From assembly GCA_947458265.1 (NCBI GenBank), contig CANGYF010000014.1, forward strand, positions 61,704-125,703: 64,000 nt of DNA, in the 5' to 3' direction. The position numbers were made by a program, and so were the translations under genes. Source of the stretch: Betaproteobacteria bacterium. GTDB lineage: Bacteria; Pseudomonadota; Gammaproteobacteria; Burkholderiales; CAIKXV01. Positions 1-8,713 of the stretch are shown here, piece by piece. Position 1 is the stretch's first letter. Each line of letters begins with the position of its first letter. The notes below the pieces were generated by a model. The model had not been told where the DNA came from. It was given only the letters and a program-made list of their open reading frames with translations, and searched no databases.

Positions 1-1
1 C

Positions 2-34
2 CCGGATTCGATGGTCGTGCCGGAGGTGTACTGA
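2..34 (+). CDS. Possible C-terminal tail of a gene entering from the left edge
   Basis: One forward frame is open from base 2 to a TGA at 32-34 and would end in PDSMVVPEVY. This could be the last ten codons of a gene lying mostly outside the window. Ten codons are too few to identify a family or to exclude chance. Bases 35-265 hold no other gene I can support. Confidence 0.2.
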   Translation, partial: PDSMVVPEVY

Positions 35-265
35 CCCGCTGCGACGTGCGCCGGCTCGCACGTCGCGCCGCCTGGTCGCCACCGGAGGCTCGGTGAGCAG
101 GCGGACAGGTACAATGTCACACTGCAGCTGTGCAGGAACGCATCGACCGGCTCGGCGACCCGGCATAGCCTTGTTGTTTCTCCGACGCCCTGCCTGCCAG
201 GCGCCGGCAACACCGATACAACCCTCCATGTGCGAGCGCGCGGGAGCGACCAGGGAGACGAAGCC

Positions 266-1177
266 ATGTCGATGAAGTCCTGCATCAGTGCGGCCACGAT
301 GGCGGCTTTCATCGGCCTGGGCGCCTCGATCGCCTCGGCCGCCACGGTCGACATCAACGGCGGTACGTCATGGAACGGCTGGAGCTCCGTCGGCAACGCC
401 CAGACCTCGGGGGTATGGGTCGTGGGCAATACCGACCGGACCTTCGACATCTACCGCAGCAGCTTCGTCCTCAGTGCCAGCCAGTCGGTCGGCGGCACCC
501 GCCTTTCCGACGGCGCAGCGGGTAACGGCTCCAGCTACACGGGCGACACCGCCTCGAGCCTGTCCAGCGGCTCGTGGCAGGCCGGCGACCGCATCATCGG
601 CATCGGCATCGGATATACCGGCGCTTCACGCGGCAACACCTTTTTCTTCCACACCGACGGGGGCGCACGGAACATCATCCCGGCATCGAGTTTCGGTGCG
701 GGCGACGGCGTACTCACGTTCGATGTTGGCGATACGTCTTCCTACATCCTGACCAACTACACGAACGGTACTCGCGGGCGCGTCCGTCAATACTCCATCT
801 TCAACGGCTTCAGCGCCAACGGCGGCAGCAACTTCATCTTCCCGTACGGCCAGAGCCCGACCGAATCGATGCCGGTCCGCAGCTTCGCGGTCATCGACTC
901 GGGTTCGACTTCGTCCGTGGCCAGCATCCAGTTCTTCATCAACGCCGATGCGGTTCTTCGCCAGAACCTTGGCCAGGGATATGGCGAAAGCGACCTGCTG
1001 GCTGCAGGCACGCGTTTCGGCTTCTATGAAGCCGGTCCTGGCGGCTACTCCGAGCAGATCTTTTCGATCGTGCCCGATACGGCCGTGGTGCCAGTGCCTG
1101 CGGCACTGCCGTTGATGGTCGCCGGGCTTGGCCTGCTCGGGTTTACGGCCCGTCGCCGTCGCGCGAACGCCTCGTGA
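266..1177 (+). CDS. PEP-CTERM sorting-domain protein (VPxPA variant), exported
   Basis: A 303-residue exported protein of unknown function. I chose the ATG at 266 because it directly precedes a typical signal peptide (MSMKSCISAATMAAFIGLG, cleavage near ASA-AT) and has AGGGAG about 9 bases upstream; an in-frame GTG further upstream would only add residues before the signal. The body is rich in Gly, Ser, Thr and Asn, typical of secreted beta-rich proteins. The C-terminus has VPVPAALPLM, a hydrophobic helix and an Arg cluster (RRRR), the tripartite signal recognised by exosortase/EpsH systems in biofilm-forming Gram-negatives. No exosortase or polysaccharide genes are nearby, so the sorting machinery must be elsewhere. 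A TACAAT at 110-115 is a possible -10 element. Confidence 0.85.
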   Translation: MSMKSCISAATMAAFIGLGASIASAATVDINGGTSWNGWSSVGNAQTSGVWVVGNTDRTFDIYRSSFVLSASQSVGGTRLSDGAAGNGSSYTGDTASSLSSGSWQAGDRIIGIGIGYTGASRGNTFFFHTDGGARNIIPASSFGAGDGVLTFDVGDTSSYILTNYTNGTRGRVRQYSIFNGFSANGGSNFIFPYGQSPTESMPVRSFAVIDSGSTSSVASIQFFINADAVLRQNLGQGYGESDLLAAGTRFGFYEAGPGGYSEQIFSIVPDTAVVPVPAALPLMVAGLGLLGFTARRRRANAS

Positions 1178-1270
1178 TTGCCGTGACCCTCGGACGGCGT
1201 CGGCGCCGATCGACGTAGCAGCGCCGATCGGGCAGGAGCCGAGTGCCCTGGCCAAGGCCACATATCGGTC

Positions 1271-1305
1271 TTGAGGAATGTTAAGTCGAACCTTAATATT
1301 CTCAA
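1271..1305. terminator. AT-rich imperfect hairpin between convergent genes
   Basis: TTGAGGAATGTTAAG and CTTAATATTCTCAA can pair with one bulge and one mismatch around a short TCGAAC loop. It lies in the 260-base gap between the PEP-CTERM gene and the end of the minus-strand molybdenum hydroxylase operon, and is far more AT-rich than its surroundings. A bidirectional terminator is the simplest reading, although a GC-rich stem with a U-tract is absent. Confidence 0.35.
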
Positions 1306-1437
1306 TCAAGTCGCTCAGGGTCTATGGCGCAGATGCTAGTCTCGCCTGCCACCTGCTGGGCATCGATACGGCGGCGGGACTCTCCCGCTCGCCGTTTCGC
1401 AGCGCGCTGTTCCTGAAAGCGTTCTGACGACTGCGGA

Positions 1438-1908
1438 TCAGCCTGCCGCCATCAACTCCGACGCGCGCTTCACCGACTTCACGATGTTGATGTAGCCGGT
1501 GCAGCGGCAGATGTTGCCCTCGAGCCCGTGCAGGATCTGCTCGTCGGTCGGCTTGGGATTCCTGCGCAGCAGGTCGGTGACGGCCATCACCATGCCAGGG
1601 GTGCAGTAGCCGCACTGCAGGCCGTGGCATTCCGAGAAGGCCTGCTGTACCGGATGCAGCGCCTCGCCGTTGGCCATGCCTTCGATCGTGGTGATCTTCG
1701 CGCCGCTGACCTGCACCGCCAGCAGCGTGCACGACTTCAATGCGCGGCCATCGACCAGCACGGTGCAGGCACCGCACTGGGTGGTGTCGCAGCCGACATG
1801 GGTGCCGGTGAGCTGCTGTGCATCGCGCAGGAAGTTCACCAGCAGCGTGCGGTCTTCGACGTCGGCGGATACGGCCTTGCCGTTCAGGGTGAGTTCGATT
1901 CGGCTCAT
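1438..1908 (-). CDS. 2Fe-2S subunit of a molybdenum hydroxylase (CoxS-like)
   Basis: A 156-residue small subunit of a xanthine dehydrogenase/CO dehydrogenase-family enzyme, carrying two [2Fe-2S] clusters that pass electrons from molybdopterin to FAD. The N-terminal half has the plant-type ferredoxin cysteines (CDTTQCGACTVLVDG and a following C); the C-terminal half has CGYCTPGMVM and CRCTGY. Length is normal. It is the last gene of a three-gene operon, starting 6 bases after the FAD subunit stops. The substrate cannot be read from this subunit. Confidence 0.95.
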   Translation of the reverse strand: MSRIELTLNGKAVSADVEDRTLLVNFLRDAQQLTGTHVGCDTTQCGACTVLVDGRALKSCTLLAVQVSGAKITTIEGMANGEALHPVQQAFSECHGLQCGYCTPGMVMAVTDLLRRNPKPTDEQILHGLEGNICRCTGYINIVKSVKRASELMAAG

Positions 1909-1914
1909 GTTCGT

Positions 1915-2712
1915 TCAGCCCAGCAGTTCGTTGACCGCGCGCGCCGCCATCACCCGGCACAGCTGTGCCCGGTACTCGCGGGTGGCATGGATGTCTTCGG
2001 AGAAATGCGATGCGTCGAGCGCCAGCCCGTCGAGCGCCTTCGGCGACATCGACGTCGCCAGCGCGGCCTCGGCCTCGGCCCAGCGGAACACGCCGTTGCC
2101 GGCGCCGGTCACCGCGACGCGCACGCCGCTGCCGGTCTCGGCCACGAACACGCCGGACATCGCATAGCCGGTGGCCGGATGGCCGAACTTCACGTAGCCG
2201 GCGCGGCGCGGTACCGGGAAGCGCACTGCGGTGACGATCTCGCCTTCGCCCAGCGCGGTGGTGAACAGGCCCTGGAAGTAGTCGTCCGCGGCGATCTGCC
2301 GCAGTTGGGTGACCACGGTCGCGCCCAGCCCGAGCACGCCCGCCGGGTAGTCGGCAGCCGGATCGTTGTTCGCGATCGAACCGCCGATGGTGCCCATGTA
2401 GCGCACCTGCGGATCGCCGATGCCGCGCGCGAGCTTCGCCAGCGCCGGGATGGCCGCGCGCACGACTTCGGAATCCTGCACCTGGTCATGCGTGGCCGCC
2501 GAGCCGACCACCAGCATGTCGCCTTCGCGGGCGATCGACTTCAGCTCGGCCAGCGGGCCCACATGCACGAGGTGCGAGGCCTGTGCCAGCCGCTGCTTCA
2601 TCGTCGGCAGCAGCGTCATGCCGCCGGACATCAGCCGCGCATCGGTGTTGGCCGCGAGGAAACCGGCCGCTTCCGCGACCGACTTCGGCCGCACGTATTC
2701 GAACTCGTACAT
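1915..2712 (-). CDS. FAD-binding subunit of a molybdenum hydroxylase (CoxM-like)
   Basis: A 265-residue medium subunit that holds FAD and delivers electrons to the external acceptor. The two FAD-binding signatures of the family are visible: SGGMTLLPTMKQRL near residues 29-42 and GTIGGSIANNDPAADYPAG near residues 106-124. It opens with MYEFEYVRPKSVAEA, a typical start, and follows the large-subunit gene by 38 bases. With its neighbours it forms a complete L-M-S heterotrimer. Confidence 0.95.
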   Translation of the reverse strand: MYEFEYVRPKSVAEAAGFLAANTDARLMSGGMTLLPTMKQRLAQASHLVHVGPLAELKSIAREGDMLVVGSAATHDQVQDSEVVRAAIPALAKLARGIGDPQVRYMGTIGGSIANNDPAADYPAGVLGLGATVVTQLRQIAADDYFQGLFTTALGEGEIVTAVRFPVPRRAGYVKFGHPATGYAMSGVFVAETGSGVRVAVTGAGNGVFRWAEAEAALATSMSPKALDGLALDASHFSEDIHATREYRAQLCRVMAARAVNELLG

Positions 2713-2750
2713 TCAGTGCTCCTTGTGTGCGACGGTCGGTGTCCGGGCAA

Positions 2751-5057
2751 TCATTTCAGCCCGCCGGCTGCGGCGATCGCATGCCAGACGCGGTTGGACG
2801 TGAACGGCATGTCCATCGGCGGCACGCCCAGCGGACGCAGCGCATCGGCCATCGCGTTCGACAGCGCCGACAGCGATCCGGTGCAACCGGCCTCGCCAAC
2901 ACCCTTGGCGCCGAGCGAGTTGATCTTGCTCGGGATGCAGTTCTCGTCGATCACGATGTGCTTGAGCATGCCAGCGCGCGGCATCGTGTAGTCCATGAAG
3001 CTGCCGGTCATCAGCTGGCCGGTCTCTTCGTCGTAGATCGCCTTCTCGGCGAACACCTGGCCGACGCCCTGCAGCACGCCGCCGTGAACCTGCCCTTCGA
3101 CGATCGTGTGATCGACTGCATGGCCGCAGTCGTCCACCGCAACATAGGACAGGATCTCGGTGGTGCCGGTGAGCGGATCGATCTCGACCTCGGCGATATG
3201 GCAGCCGGTCGGGAAGGTGGAACCGATGGACGCCTCGGCCTGGGTCTTCAGGCCTTCCGGACGCCGCGCCAGTTCGGCCAGCGTGGTCGACTTGCCACTG
3301 ACCCGGTCGGTCAGGGTACCGGCGGCGTAGTCGACCTGCGACGGCTCGGTGTCGAACATCGCAGCGGCGGCCGACTTCGCGACCTCGATCAGCTTCAGGC
3401 CGGCGAGCTTGCAGACGCTGCCGGCGCCGACCAGCGAACGCGAACCGCCGGTGTGGTTGCCGATCAGGGTGTGTTCGGGGGAACCTTCATGCAGCAGCAC
3501 GTTCGCGGTATCGATGCCCATCGCATCGGCGATCACCTGGGTGAAGGTGGTCTCATGCCCCTGCCCCTGCGCATGGGCGACGCTGTAGGCATGCACCATG
3601 CCGTTCGCATCGACCTCGATGTCGACCTGGTCTTTCGGGAACACGCCGGCACCGGTGTTCTCGATGAAGGTCGCCATGCCGATGCCGCGCAGCATGCCGC
3701 GTGCCTTCGCCTCGGCGCGGCGGGCGGGGAAGCCCTTCCAGTCGGCGAGCCGCACCGCCTTCTCGAGCGAGCCGGGAACGTCGGTGGCTTCGTAGGTCGT
3801 GCCGGTGGGCGTCTTGTAGGGGAACTGGCCGAGACCGAGCGCGTTGCGCCGGCGCAGGTCCGCCGGATCCATGCCCAGCTTTGCCGCTGCTTCGTCGACC
3901 AGGCGCTCGATCATGTAGTTCACGTCGGGCCGGCCCGCGCCGCGGTAAGGGGCGATCGGCGAGGTATTGGTGAACACCGCGCGCCAGCGGCCATGCATCG
4001 CGGGGATGCGGTAGACGCCGGACAACAGGACGACCGGGTTGCGCGTGTGGCTGGCGATGCCGGCCGGGGTGATGAACGCGCCCATGTCGGCGACCCAGTC
4101 GAGCTGGATCGCGGTGAAGTGGCCGTCCTTGTCGATCGCGAGCTTGCCGGCGATCTGGTTGCCGCGGCCGTGGTAGTCGCTGGCCAGGCATTCGGAACGG
4201 GTTCCGGCCCAGCGCACCGGGCGCCCGAGCACCTTCGCGGCCAGCATCACCGCGCAGTGTTCCGGGTAGTGCGGGCTGCGGTTGCCGAAGCTGCCGCCGA
4301 CATCCTGTGCATGGATGGTCAGCTTGTTCTCGGGGATGCCGGCGGCGAACGCGATCTGGATGCGCATCGCGTTCACGCCCTGGGTGACCGAGTACACGTG
4401 GTAGTGGTCGTTCGCCGCGTCGTAGGTGGCCGCGCAGCAGCGCAGTTCCATCGGGCTGGGGATCACGCGCGTGCTCTCGACCGACAGCTCGATCACGGTC
4501 GCGGCAGCCGCCATCGCGGCGTCGACCGCGGCGCGATCGCCCGCCTCGCCGACCCAGCACAGGTTGCCCGGCGCGGCATCGTGGATCACCGGGGCGCCGG
4601 CATCGAGCGCGCGGCTGGCATCGACCACGTGCGGCAGTTCGCGGTATTCGACTTCGATCGCCTCGAGCGCATCGAGGCCGGCAGCGACCGAATCGGCCAC
4701 CACCATCGCCACCGTCTCGCCGACGAAGCGCACGCACCCATCAGCGAAGGCGCTGCGCGCCGGCACCCGCGGCGGCTCGCCGTCGGTGCCCTTGAGCGCC
4801 AGCATGCACATCACCTTGACCATGCCGGCGGCCTTGCTGTCCTCGGCGGTGAACACGCCGTGCACGCCGGGCATCGCCTTCGCGGCGTCTGTCTTGATCG
4901 ACACGATCTGCGCATGTGCGCGATCGCTGCGCAGGAACACTGCGTGCAGTTCCCCGGGGAACGTCCGGTCGGAAGTGTAGAGACCGTGGCCGGTCACCAG
5001 GCGCCGGTCTTCCTTGCGCTGGAAAGGGGCGTGGGGCGTGTGCGCGTGATCGGGCAT
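2751..5057 (-). CDS. Molybdopterin-binding large subunit (form II CoxL-like aldehyde/xanthine oxidase family)
   Basis: A 768-residue catalytic subunit. It begins with the CoxL-type N-terminus (RKEDRRLVTGHGLYTSD). The active-site loop near residue 370 reads PYRGAGRP, the form II pattern, and not the AYXCSFR loop that carries the catalytic Cys of true form I CO dehydrogenase. The conserved catalytic Glu is present in KGVGEAG near the C-terminus. By family knowledge this is therefore a hydroxylase of unknown organic substrate, not a proven CO oxidiser. It is the first gene of the L-M-S operon. No maturation genes (coxD/E/F/G or xdhC) accompany it here. Confidence 0.93.
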   Translation of the reverse strand: MPDHAHTPHAPFQRKEDRRLVTGHGLYTSDRTFPGELHAVFLRSDRAHAQIVSIKTDAAKAMPGVHGVFTAEDSKAAGMVKVMCMLALKGTDGEPPRVPARSAFADGCVRFVGETVAMVVADSVAAGLDALEAIEVEYRELPHVVDASRALDAGAPVIHDAAPGNLCWVGEAGDRAAVDAAMAAAATVIELSVESTRVIPSPMELRCCAATYDAANDHYHVYSVTQGVNAMRIQIAFAAGIPENKLTIHAQDVGGSFGNRSPHYPEHCAVMLAAKVLGRPVRWAGTRSECLASDYHGRGNQIAGKLAIDKDGHFTAIQLDWVADMGAFITPAGIASHTRNPVVLLSGVYRIPAMHGRWRAVFTNTSPIAPYRGAGRPDVNYMIERLVDEAAAKLGMDPADLRRRNALGLGQFPYKTPTGTTYEATDVPGSLEKAVRLADWKGFPARRAEAKARGMLRGIGMATFIENTGAGVFPKDQVDIEVDANGMVHAYSVAHAQGQGHETTFTQVIADAMGIDTANVLLHEGSPEHTLIGNHTGGSRSLVGAGSVCKLAGLKLIEVAKSAAAAMFDTEPSQVDYAAGTLTDRVSGKSTTLAELARRPEGLKTQAEASIGSTFPTGCHIAEVEIDPLTGTTEILSYVAVDDCGHAVDHTIVEGQVHGGVLQGVGQVFAEKAIYDEETGQLMTGSFMDYTMPRAGMLKHIVIDENCIPSKINSLGAKGVGEAGCTGSLSALSNAMADALRPLGVPPMDMPFTSNRVWHAIAAAGGLK

Positions 5058-5140
5058 GTGCGTGCTCGTCCGGAGTCGACTGGGAGCCGAATTATCACCC
5101 AGTCCGGCCGGTTCGCGCGATGCGCCCCCTGCTGCAGCGG

Positions 5141-5608
5141 CTATTTCGCCAGGTCGAGAAGCTGTTTCGGGATCGGAACGTCGCCCTGGCCGTCGAAGCG
5201 CAGCCGCGTACCGTCCGCGTTCGCCCGACCGACCAGCCGGTAGTCGACCTGCCGCCGGCCGCTGCCGAGTTCCAGCATCTGGCGGATCACCGCGCCGGTG
5301 CTGCCGACCGCCGGCAGGTCGACCACCGCCTCGCCGAAGCGCGGCACCACCACCTGCTGGTCGCTCACGCCGCGGGCGAAGGCCCGGCCGTTGAGGGTGA
5401 GGTCGTAGACGAAGCCGTCCAGGCTGATCGCCCGGTCGGCAGGATTCTGCAGGCGCACGCGCAGCATGTATTTCTGCTCGAGCAGCGCGGTCTCGACCAC
5501 CGAAACGCTCGTCAGGCTGGCCCGCAAGGACTCACCGTCGATCGTCGCGCAACCGGCGAGGATCAACGGCGCCGCCAGCACGATCGACAGCATGCTGCGG
5601 CGCTTCAT
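5141..5608 (-). CDS. LEA type 2 family lipoprotein
   Basis: A 155-residue predicted lipoprotein. The start at 5608 gives MKRRSMLSIVLAAPLILAGC, a signal peptide ending in a lipobox Cys. The mature part resembles the LEA14/water stress and hypersensitive response fold (RLQNPADRAISLDGFVYDLTLNG), a fibronectin-like beta domain common in proteobacterial lipoproteins of unknown role. Its ATG overlaps the TGA of the upstream MmgE/PrpD gene (ATGA at 5608-5605), so the two are probably translationally coupled. The open frame runs on upstream, but that part is a shadow of the MmgE gene. Confidence 0.85.
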   Translation of the reverse strand: MKRRSMLSIVLAAPLILAGCATIDGESLRASLTSVSVVETALLEQKYMLRVRLQNPADRAISLDGFVYDLTLNGRAFARGVSDQQVVVPRFGEAVVDLPAVGSTGAVIRQMLELGSGRRQVDYRLVGRANADGTRLRFDGQGDVPIPKQLLDLAK

Positions 5609-7017
5609 CGCTGCCCCGCGCGGAACAGGGCCATCAGCTCGCGCACGTCCGCGAGGTCTTCGAGCCGGTCGACCATCGCGGCCAGGCGTGCGGTGGTGGC
5701 CGGATCGAACCAGCCGGCCGCAGCCTCCTGCAGCTTGCCGACGATCTGCGCCCGGCCGAGCGGGTTGCCCGGATCGCCAAGCGCTTCGGTGCGCGTCTCG
5801 CGCAGCACGCGACCGTCGGCCATCGTGATCTCCACCGCCGCGGCGTTGCCGGCGAGCGACGGATCGGGCTCGACCTGCACCCGGTTGCGGGTGAACGCAT
5901 CGACGGCCGGATCGGCATGGCGCGCCGGCAGGAACTGGTCGAGCCAGCAGCAACGGTCGTGCAGGATGATCGAGGCGATGTAGGGCGCGGACAGCAGTGC
6001 CTTGAACCGGTCGCTCCAGGGCAGCGTGCCGTGCATGTCGTACACCGTCTTCGACAGCCCGATGCGCACCCGCTCGACACCCGAGGCCTGCACGCCATGG
6101 CCCTCGACCAGCGCGAACAGCGCGGTGATCATCGCCTGCAGCGAACTGCCGGCCGGCCAGCGGCGCAGGGCCAGTTCCTCCAGCTTCCAGGCCTCGCCGA
6201 GGCCGTCGGTGATCTCCTGCGGCAGGCCGCCGTCCGCATAGGCGTTGAACAGGCCGCCGTCCGGGTGAGCCAGGATCTCGGCACTGGCACGGAAGCCTTC
6301 GGCCGCGAGCAGCGCCGCCATCAGGCCGGACAGGCTGCCGCGGGCCTGGTGGAACTTGATCGTCGGCGTGCCCCAGTGGGCGAAGGTGCCGGCGGACTGG
6401 CTGCCGGCCAACGCGAACGCGTTGCACTGCCGGCCGGCGTCCAGGCGCAGCAGGCTGCCGGCCGCGGCCGCGCCACCGAACGGGCCGACCACGCCGGGCG
6501 AATGCCAGCCGCGGCGCCGGAACGCCGGATAGTCCATCGCACGCGCGACGCGCACCGACACTTCCAGGCCGGCGGCGATGGCGGTGAGCAGTTCGTTGCC
6601 GCTGCGGCCCTCGCGCTCGGCGATCGCCAGTGCAGGCGGCACCACCTGCGGCGTGGTGTGGAACAGCGTCGGCCGGTGCACGTCGCAGACGGTGACCGCG
6701 GTGACCAGGTAGGCATTGCAGAGCGCCGCGCCGGCGAGCGAACTGCCGCCACCGGCGATCAGGGTCGCCTCGTCGGAGCGGCCGAGCGCGGCAGCGAGTG
6801 CGCCGATCTGGGCGATCTCGTCCCCGGCACGGCCGGCGATGGCGCTGGCCAGCGTGTCCAGCAGGATGTCCTTCACCCGCTCGCGCACGCGCAACGGGAT
6901 CGCGTCGTGCCGCAGGCTGGCGGTGAAGTCCGCCAGCACCGCGGTCGGACCGGGGGGCGGCGCTATCGGCGCGGCGGGCTGGGATACGGGCTGGGATACG
7001 GGCTGGGATACGGGCAT
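5605..7017 (-). CDS. MmgE/PrpD family protein (2-methylcitrate dehydratase-like)
   Basis: A 470-residue member of the MmgE/PrpD superfamily, which includes 2-methylcitrate dehydratase, cis-aconitate decarboxylase and many uncharacterised hydro-lyases of small acids. Conserved blocks include DILLDTLASAIAG near residues 48-60, and NAYLVTAVTVCDVHRPTLFH followed by PPALAIAE. No prpB/prpC neighbours support methylcitrate metabolism. The N-terminus is low-complexity, with PVSQ three times encoded by a 12-base tandem repeat, so the true start could lie anywhere in that repeat or at a downstream codon. Confidence 0.85.
   Translation of the reverse strand: MPVSQPVSQPVSQPAAPIAPPPGPTAVLADFTASLRHDAIPLRVRERVKDILLDTLASAIAGRAGDEIAQIGALAAALGRSDEATLIAGGGSSLAGAALCNAYLVTAVTVCDVHRPTLFHTTPQVVPPALAIAEREGRSGNELLTAIAAGLEVSVRVARAMDYPAFRRRGWHSPGVVGPFGGAAAAGSLLRLDAGRQCNAFALAGSQSAGTFAHWGTPTIKFHQARGSLSGLMAALLAAEGFRASAEILAHPDGGLFNAYADGGLPQEITDGLGEAWKLEELALRRWPAGSSLQAMITALFALVEGHGVQASGVERVRIGLSKTVYDMHGTLPWSDRFKALLSAPYIASIILHDRCCWLDQFLPARHADPAVDAFTRNRVQVEPDPSLAGNAAAVEITMADGRVLRETRTEALGDPGNPLGRAQIVGKLQEAAAGWFDPATTARLAAMVDRLEDLADVRELMALFRAGQR
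6976..7015. repeat. 12-base in-frame tandem repeat (three full units plus four bases)
   Basis: The unit GGGCTGGGATAC occurs three times without mismatch at 6976-7011, followed by GGGC. On the minus strand it encodes PVSQ repeats directly after the MmgE/PrpD start codon. Because the unit is 12 bases, gain or loss of a copy would change N-terminal length but not reading frame. Confidence 0.9.
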
Positions 7018-7064
7018 GCGCGCAGTCTACTCCCCGCACCGGGTCGGGATACAACGGCAGGCAC

Positions 7065-7080
7065 CATGCCCGGGGGCATG
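7065..7080. promoter_or_regulatory. Palindrome in the mmgE-tolC divergent region
   Basis: CATGCCC and GGGCATG form a 7-base inverted repeat around GG, directly followed by CATAAT at 7081-7086, which could be a -10 element for the TolC-family gene starting at 7173. No clear -35 is present. It could be an operator; a chance GC palindrome is not excluded. Confidence 0.25.
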
Positions 7081-7172
7081 CATAATCCACCCAGGCGCGA
7101 GCGCTTCCGCCCCGCGCCGACGCCTTGCGGATGCTCTCCGCTCCTCAGGCTTTCCAGGACTCCGCCCTGCCG

Positions 7173-8600
7173 ATGACCCGAACAGATCCGCGACATGGGC
7201 CGCTGCCGCAGCGCCGGCCAGCAAGGTCACGGGCACGGGCACGGCCAGCTGCACGTGCTGCACGTGCCGGGCTGCTGGCCCTGCTCGCCATGCTGGCGGC
7301 CGTGACGGCCGGGCCGGCGGTCGCGGCCGACCTGGTCGAGGTCCAGCGCCTGGCGCGAGAGAACGACGCACAGTTCGCATCCGCGCGGGCCGCCTGGCAG
7401 GCCTCGCGCGAGCGCCTGCCGCAGGCGCGCGCGCTGCTGCTGCCTTCGATCACCCTGAGCGCGAACGCGAACCGCAACGAGACCGACACCACGCTGAGCG
7501 GGGCCTCCAACCCGTTCTTCCAGCCCGGGCGACGCAGCTTCGAGACCAGCGCGCTGACCGTGCAGGTGATCCAGCCGGTGTTCCGGCGCGCCAACGCGGT
7601 GCAACTGGAGCAGGCTGGCCTGCAGGCCAGCCAGGCCGACCTGCAGCTGATGCTCGCCGCACAGGACCTGACGCTGCGCGCGGCGCAGGCGTTCTTCGAC
7701 GTGCTCGCCGCCCGGGAATCGCTGTCGGTGCTGGAGGCGCAGAAACATGCGATCGGCGAGCAGCTCGCGCAGGCGAAGGCGAACTTCGAGACCGGTACCT
7801 CGACCATCGTCGACTTCAACGAGGCGCGGGCACGGCTCGACCTCGCGACCGCTCAGGAGATCGCCGGACGCAACGACCTCGAAGTGAAGCGACAGGCGCT
7901 GCAGCAGATCATCGGCCGGCAGCCCCCGGGGGAACTGCGGCCGCTGCGCGACACGGCCGTGCTCGCGCCGCCCTCGCCCGCGGACATCGAGGGCTGGTCG
8001 GAGCAGGCGCGCCGCAACGCACTGGCGGTACGGGTGCAGGAAGCCACCCTTGAACTGGCCGGCCGCGAGATCGAGCGCCAGCGCGCCGGGCACCTGCCGA
8101 CGCTGGACGCGGTCGGCTCGGCCGGCAGCAACCGCGCCGGCGGCAGCGCGACCTCGCCGATCGGCACCGACATCACGCAACTGGTGCTGGGCCTGCAGCT
8201 GAGCGTGCCGCTGTACCAGGGCGGAGCGATCGACTCGCGGGTGCGCGAGGCAGTCGCCAACCGCGAGCGTGCGCTGCAGGATGTCGAGAACGCGCGCCGC
8301 TCGGCGGTGCTGGCGGCGCGGCAGGCCTTCCTCGGCGTGACCAGCGGCATCAGCCAGGTCAGCGCCCTTCAGGCCGCCCAGGAGTCCGCGCGCATCTCCC
8401 TCGACTCGACGCAGCTGGGGCTGAAGGTCGGGGTGCGCACCCAGGTGGACGTGCTCAATGCCCAGCAGGCCCTGTTCAACGCACGCCGTGACCTGGTGCT
8501 GGCCCGCTACACGACGCTGCTGTCGGGCCTGAGGCTGCAGGCGGCGGTCGGCGACCTGCAGGACGATGACCTGCAGCAGATTAACGCCCTGCTGCGCTGA
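7173..8600 (+). CDS. TolC family outer-membrane efflux protein
   Basis: A 475-residue outer-membrane channel of the TolC family, which docks with inner-membrane transporters to export substrates. I prefer the ATG at 7173 over the in-frame one at 7125. It gives a basic N-region, a hydrophobic stretch (LLALLAMLAAVTA) and a cleavage site at AVAA, and mature DLVEVQRLARENDAQF is the usual TolC opening. Two alpha-helical repeats follow (RAAQAFFDVLAARE in the first, ARQAFLGVTSGISQV in the second). No HlyD or ABC/RND partner is adjacent, so the partner must be encoded elsewhere. It is distinct from the channel in the RND operon at 25960. Confidence 0.9.
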   Translation: MTRTDPRHGPLPQRRPARSRARARPAARAARAGLLALLAMLAAVTAGPAVAADLVEVQRLARENDAQFASARAAWQASRERLPQARALLLPSITLSANANRNETDTTLSGASNPFFQPGRRSFETSALTVQVIQPVFRRANAVQLEQAGLQASQADLQLMLAAQDLTLRAAQAFFDVLAARESLSVLEAQKHAIGEQLAQAKANFETGTSTIVDFNEARARLDLATAQEIAGRNDLEVKRQALQQIIGRQPPGELRPLRDTAVLAPPSPADIEGWSEQARRNALAVRVQEATLELAGREIERQRAGHLPTLDAVGSAGSNRAGGSATSPIGTDITQLVLGLQLSVPLYQGGAIDSRVREAVANRERALQDVENARRSAVLAARQAFLGVTSGISQVSALQAAQESARISLDSTQLGLKVGVRTQVDVLNAQQALFNARRDLVLARYTTLLSGLRLQAAVGDLQDDDLQQINALLR

Positions 8601-8713
8601 GCCCGGCGGCGGGCTGAACGCAGCCGCTACGGTGGCGCGACCACGGTCGGACGCGCAAAATACGGGGTTGCGAGTTGCGCCACCCACCACTGGCTAGAAC
8701 CGAAGGATTCCCG

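Noticed and set aside
2583..5243. 886-codon open frame opposite the CoxL-like gene
   Set aside because: It is rich in His, Arg and Gly with no family pattern and is fully antisense to a well-supported gene; long antisense frames are expected in such GC-rich DNA.
5609..7090. Single 649-residue fusion ending in the LEA lipoprotein
   Set aside because: The first two thirds are the wrong frame of the MmgE/PrpD gene; the lipoprotein has its own start and signal peptide at 5608.
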